A stretch of DNA of 6,712 nucleotides, taken from positions 1 through 6,712 of the forward strand of contig CAYMZB010000034.1 of assembly GCA_964394845.1 (NCBI GenBank). Direction: 5' to 3'. How positions within the stretch are numbered: position 1 is the first letter of the stretch; every line of letters begins with the position of its first letter. A program made the position numbers and the translations under genes. Source of the DNA: CAYMZB01 sp964394845. Its GTDB lineage: Bacteria; Patescibacteriota; Microgenomatia; Daviesbacterales; UBA10151. Positions 5,278 through 6,712 of the stretch are shown piece after piece. A model generated the notes under the pieces. The model saw only the letters and a list, made by a program, of their open reading frames with translations, was not told the origin of the DNA and did no database searches.

Positions 5278-5499
5278 ATGCAAAGAAGTATTATTAATAT
5301 ATCCGTACCAAAAGATTTAGAAAAACAAATTTCAGCTTTGGCAAAAAAAGAGAATAAAACTAAAAGTGAGCTTTTAAGAGCAGCTTTTCACTCCTACCAA
5401 TCTCAGAAGGACTGGCTTAGGATTAGAGCGTGGGGAGAAGAAATCGCCCAAAGGATGGGAATCGAAACATACGATGATGTGGAAAGAATTGCTGGATGA
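5278..5499 (+). CDS. Ribbon-helix-helix (CopG-type) antitoxin
   Basis: A 73-residue protein with an N-terminal ribbon-helix-helix: strand SIINISVP (4-11), helix KDLEKQISALAKKE (12-25), the turn NKTKSE (26-31) and second helix LLRAAFHSYQSQ (32-43). The rest (WLRIRAWGEEIAQRMGIETYDDVERI) is the toxin-binding tail typical of antitoxins paired with PIN toxins. It should bind its own promoter as dimers and inhibit the PIN nuclease next to it. ATG 5278 lies 9 nt after a consensus-like -10, has no Shine-Dalgarno sequence and is preceded by a perfect inverted repeat. The stop overlaps the toxin start by 4 nt (ATGA). Confidence 0.88.
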   Translation: MQRSIINISVPKDLEKQISALAKKENKTKSELLRAAFHSYQSQKDWLRIRAWGEEIAQRMGIETYDDVERIAG

Positions 5500-5924
5500 G
5501 GGTAGTGTTTGATACCAATGTTTTTATTGCTTCAGCCCTAAAAGGCGGACTTACGAGAAATATTCTCGAATTTGCTGAAACTAGAAGTTTTATTATTCTG
5601 ATTACATCAGAAGAAATCCTACAAGAATTAAAACAGAAACTACTTTCTAAATTTGATAAATCAGAATCTGATGTCAATTTTTTTATAAATAAAATAAAAA
5701 GTATTTCTGAGATTGTAAAAGTTGAGATGAAAATATCAAAAATCACCCGTGATCCTGATGATAACAAAATTTTGGAATGTGCTTTAGCAGGAAATGCTGA
5801 TTTAATAGTCAGCTCTGATCAAGATTTAATTAAACTGAAAAATTTTAAAAGAATTGGAATTATTCATCCAAAAACACTTGCTTGGACATTTCCAGAATAT
5901 TTTAAAAAGACTAAAGAAAATTAA
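5496..5924 (+). CDS. PIN-domain toxin (putative TA-system ribonuclease)
   Basis: A 142-residue PIN-domain nuclease of the putative toxin-antitoxin PIN family (COG1569-like). Acidic residues of the metal site are visible: D6 in VVFDTNVFIAS, E44 in the SEEILQELKQKL helix, D88/D89 in RDPDDNKILECAL, and D108/D110 in VSSDQDLIKL. Such toxins cut RNA (tRNA, rRNA or mRNA, depending on family) using magnesium or manganese; which RNA is cut cannot be told here. All catalytic positions are present, so it looks functional. It is translated by coupling to the antitoxin through ATGA. Its TAA stop (5922-5924) interlocks with the stop of the convergent gene at 5921, leaving no space for a terminator after it. 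Confidence 0.9.
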   Translation: MRVVFDTNVFIASALKGGLTRNILEFAETRSFIILITSEEILQELKQKLLSKFDKSESDVNFFINKIKSISEIVKVEMKISKITRDPDDNKILECALAGNADLIVSSDQDLIKLKNFKRIGIIHPKTLAWTFPEYFKKTKEN

Positions 5925-6712
5925 AGAATAAATTTACTTGAGGTAGATTTTTCCTTTAAACATTGCCTTAATTCTTCTGTTTTTGTCCAGCCGCATTTTT
6001 CATCTGCTTGTCTCTCACATTTTGCTCCTTTATAGCAGGCATATTCCTCTCTCCACTCGCAAGTACTAATTCCGCTGTCATCTCTCTCAACACAAAGTTG
6101 ACCGCTGCACCCTCCTGCTTTACAACCTCCTGAACTTTTTATTTCTGCTTTTAGTAATTTAAAAGAAGATAAAATTTTATCCCCAATATCTCCAATTACT
6201 CTAAACAAATACATCTTTTTATCGAAAAGCACATAAACAAATTTTGGTTTGCCAGGTTGGTAATCTATTACTCCACTTTTCCCAACTTTTCCAGAAACTG
6301 TAGCCTCATCTTTTGGAGCTAAAATAGTTTTTCCGGTGTAGGTAAAATCTCCCCAAACAAAAGGATAGTACCAGTAATTTTTGTACCAATCATCAATGCT
6401 CAAATCATTAGGATTATCGAAAACCCACAGAGTAAGTGGATTAACATCAAAAGAACCGGTTTTATCCAAAACTACCACTGCTCCTAAAAATTTACCCGGC
6501 TCATATTGAATATACCTTTTGAAATTCTTTCTAAAATCTCCGTTTCCTCTTTTATTAAATTCTTCTTCTGAACCTTCCTTTACGCTTAAACCTGTTGGAT
6601 ATTTAAAAGTAAATCCTAGGTTTTGATTTGAATAATCCTGTGATTCCTGTGTTTTTGGGGAAGTTGACTTAGAACTTTGCAGTGAAGTAGTAGGAGTTGT
6701 TTTATAAAGGTA
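5921..6712 (-). CDS. PsbP-like protein with C-terminal eight-cysteine-cluster domain (5' partial)
   Basis: The frame is open to the right edge, giving 263 visible residues; the true start lies outside. A GTG at 6478 is not the start, since the upstream frame encodes family-like sequence. Visible residues 5-30 are a Thr/Ser/Gln-rich linker, as found after a signal peptide or membrane anchor. Residues 34-188 resemble a PsbP-like fold: FTFKYPTGL (34-42), WVFDNPND with LSIDDWYKNYW (96-114), and the closing ILSSFKLLK (180-188). Residues 197-251 are a compact domain with exactly eight cysteines (197, 202, 207, 218, 226, 232, 240, 251), with GGCSGQLC, STCEWREEYACY and CGWTKTEEL recognisable as the eight-cysteine-cluster domain of exported proteins. 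It is probably extracytoplasmic, with disulfides or bound metal; function unknown. The 3' end overlaps the PIN gene tail to tail. Confidence 0.78.
   Translation of the reverse strand, partial: YLYKTTPTTSLQSSKSTSPKTQESQDYSNQNLGFTFKYPTGLSVKEGSEEEFNKRGNGDFRKNFKRYIQYEPGKFLGAVVVLDKTGSFDVNPLTLWVFDNPNDLSIDDWYKNYWYYPFVWGDFTYTGKTILAPKDEATVSGKVGKSGVIDYQPGKPKFVYVLFDKKMYLFRVIGDIGDKILSSFKLLKAEIKSSGGCKAGGCSGQLCVERDDSGISTCEWREEYACYKGAKCERQADEKCGWTKTEELRQCLKEKSTSSKFIL

Noticed and set aside
335..5499. Alternative genetic code (UGA as glycine), as in some CPR lineages
   Set aside because: TGA terminates several genes at positions that match family lengths and overlap the next start, and no gene has an internal TGA.
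5423..5767. 114-codon open frame on the minus strand
   Set aside because: Antisense to the PIN toxin and the antitoxin's tail; Ser/Phe-rich shadow translation.
6476..6478. GTG at 6478 as start of the eight-cysteine protein
   Set aside because: The frame continues open to the window edge and encodes a plausible linker and the FTFKYP strand, so the gene is 5'-truncated by the window.

Overview
The window is AT-rich, densely packed bacterial DNA. It holds eleven protein genes, the last cut by the right edge, and no RNA genes, insertion sequences or CRISPR arrays. The gene set (compact thioredoxin, alkyltransferase-like protein, short UvrD helicase without a C-terminal extension, G5-3D cell-wall protein, retropepsin-like proteases, DUF5678 protein, eight-cysteine-cluster protein) and the economy of the layout suggest an uncultivated Patescibacteria/CPR genome, possibly Microgenomates. 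That placement is inferred from gene content only. TGA is used as an ordinary stop in several genes and no gene contains an internal TGA, so the code is standard, unlike the UGA-glycine code of Gracilibacteria and SR1.

Layout. (1) 39-592, minus strand: a thioredoxin gene followed, with a 4-nt overlap, by an alkyltransferase-like (ATL) gene. (2) 750-1106, plus: a solitary single-domain retropepsin-like aspartic protease. (3) 1103-1671, minus: a RelB/DinJ-type antitoxin and a RelE/YafQ-type toxin. (4) 1770-4351, plus: a UvrD/PcrA helicase and, overlapping its stop by one base, a secreted G5-3D protein. (5) 4462-5093, minus: a small DUF5678-like protein and a second retropepsin-like protease, overlapping by 4 nt. 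(6) 5278-5924, plus: a ribbon-helix-helix antitoxin and a PIN-domain toxin, overlapping by 4 nt. (7) 5921-6712, minus: a PsbP-like/eight-cysteine-cluster exported protein, 5' end outside the window.

The strongest pattern is how expression starts. The first genes of the transcription units have promoter-like sequences ending only 6-10 nt before the start codon, and no Shine-Dalgarno sequence. Two are near-consensus: TTGACA-N17-TATACT-N9-ATG and TTGACA-N17-TACAAT-N9-ATG. This predicts leaderless mRNAs, with second genes translated by coupling through overlapping stop/start codons. At three promoters a repeat lies on the -10 element: an 11-bp-period direct repeat at relBE, a TGTAATA inverted repeat at the PIN module, and an AGTGCT/AGCACT inverted repeat at uvrD. 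Two convergent gene pairs overlap tail to tail through the same palindrome, TTAA, which leaves no room for a conventional terminator.

The best candidate for something little described is the DUF5678-retropepsin pair. It has the layout of a toxin-antitoxin operon, lies divergent to a real one, and shares the window with a second retropepsin gene.
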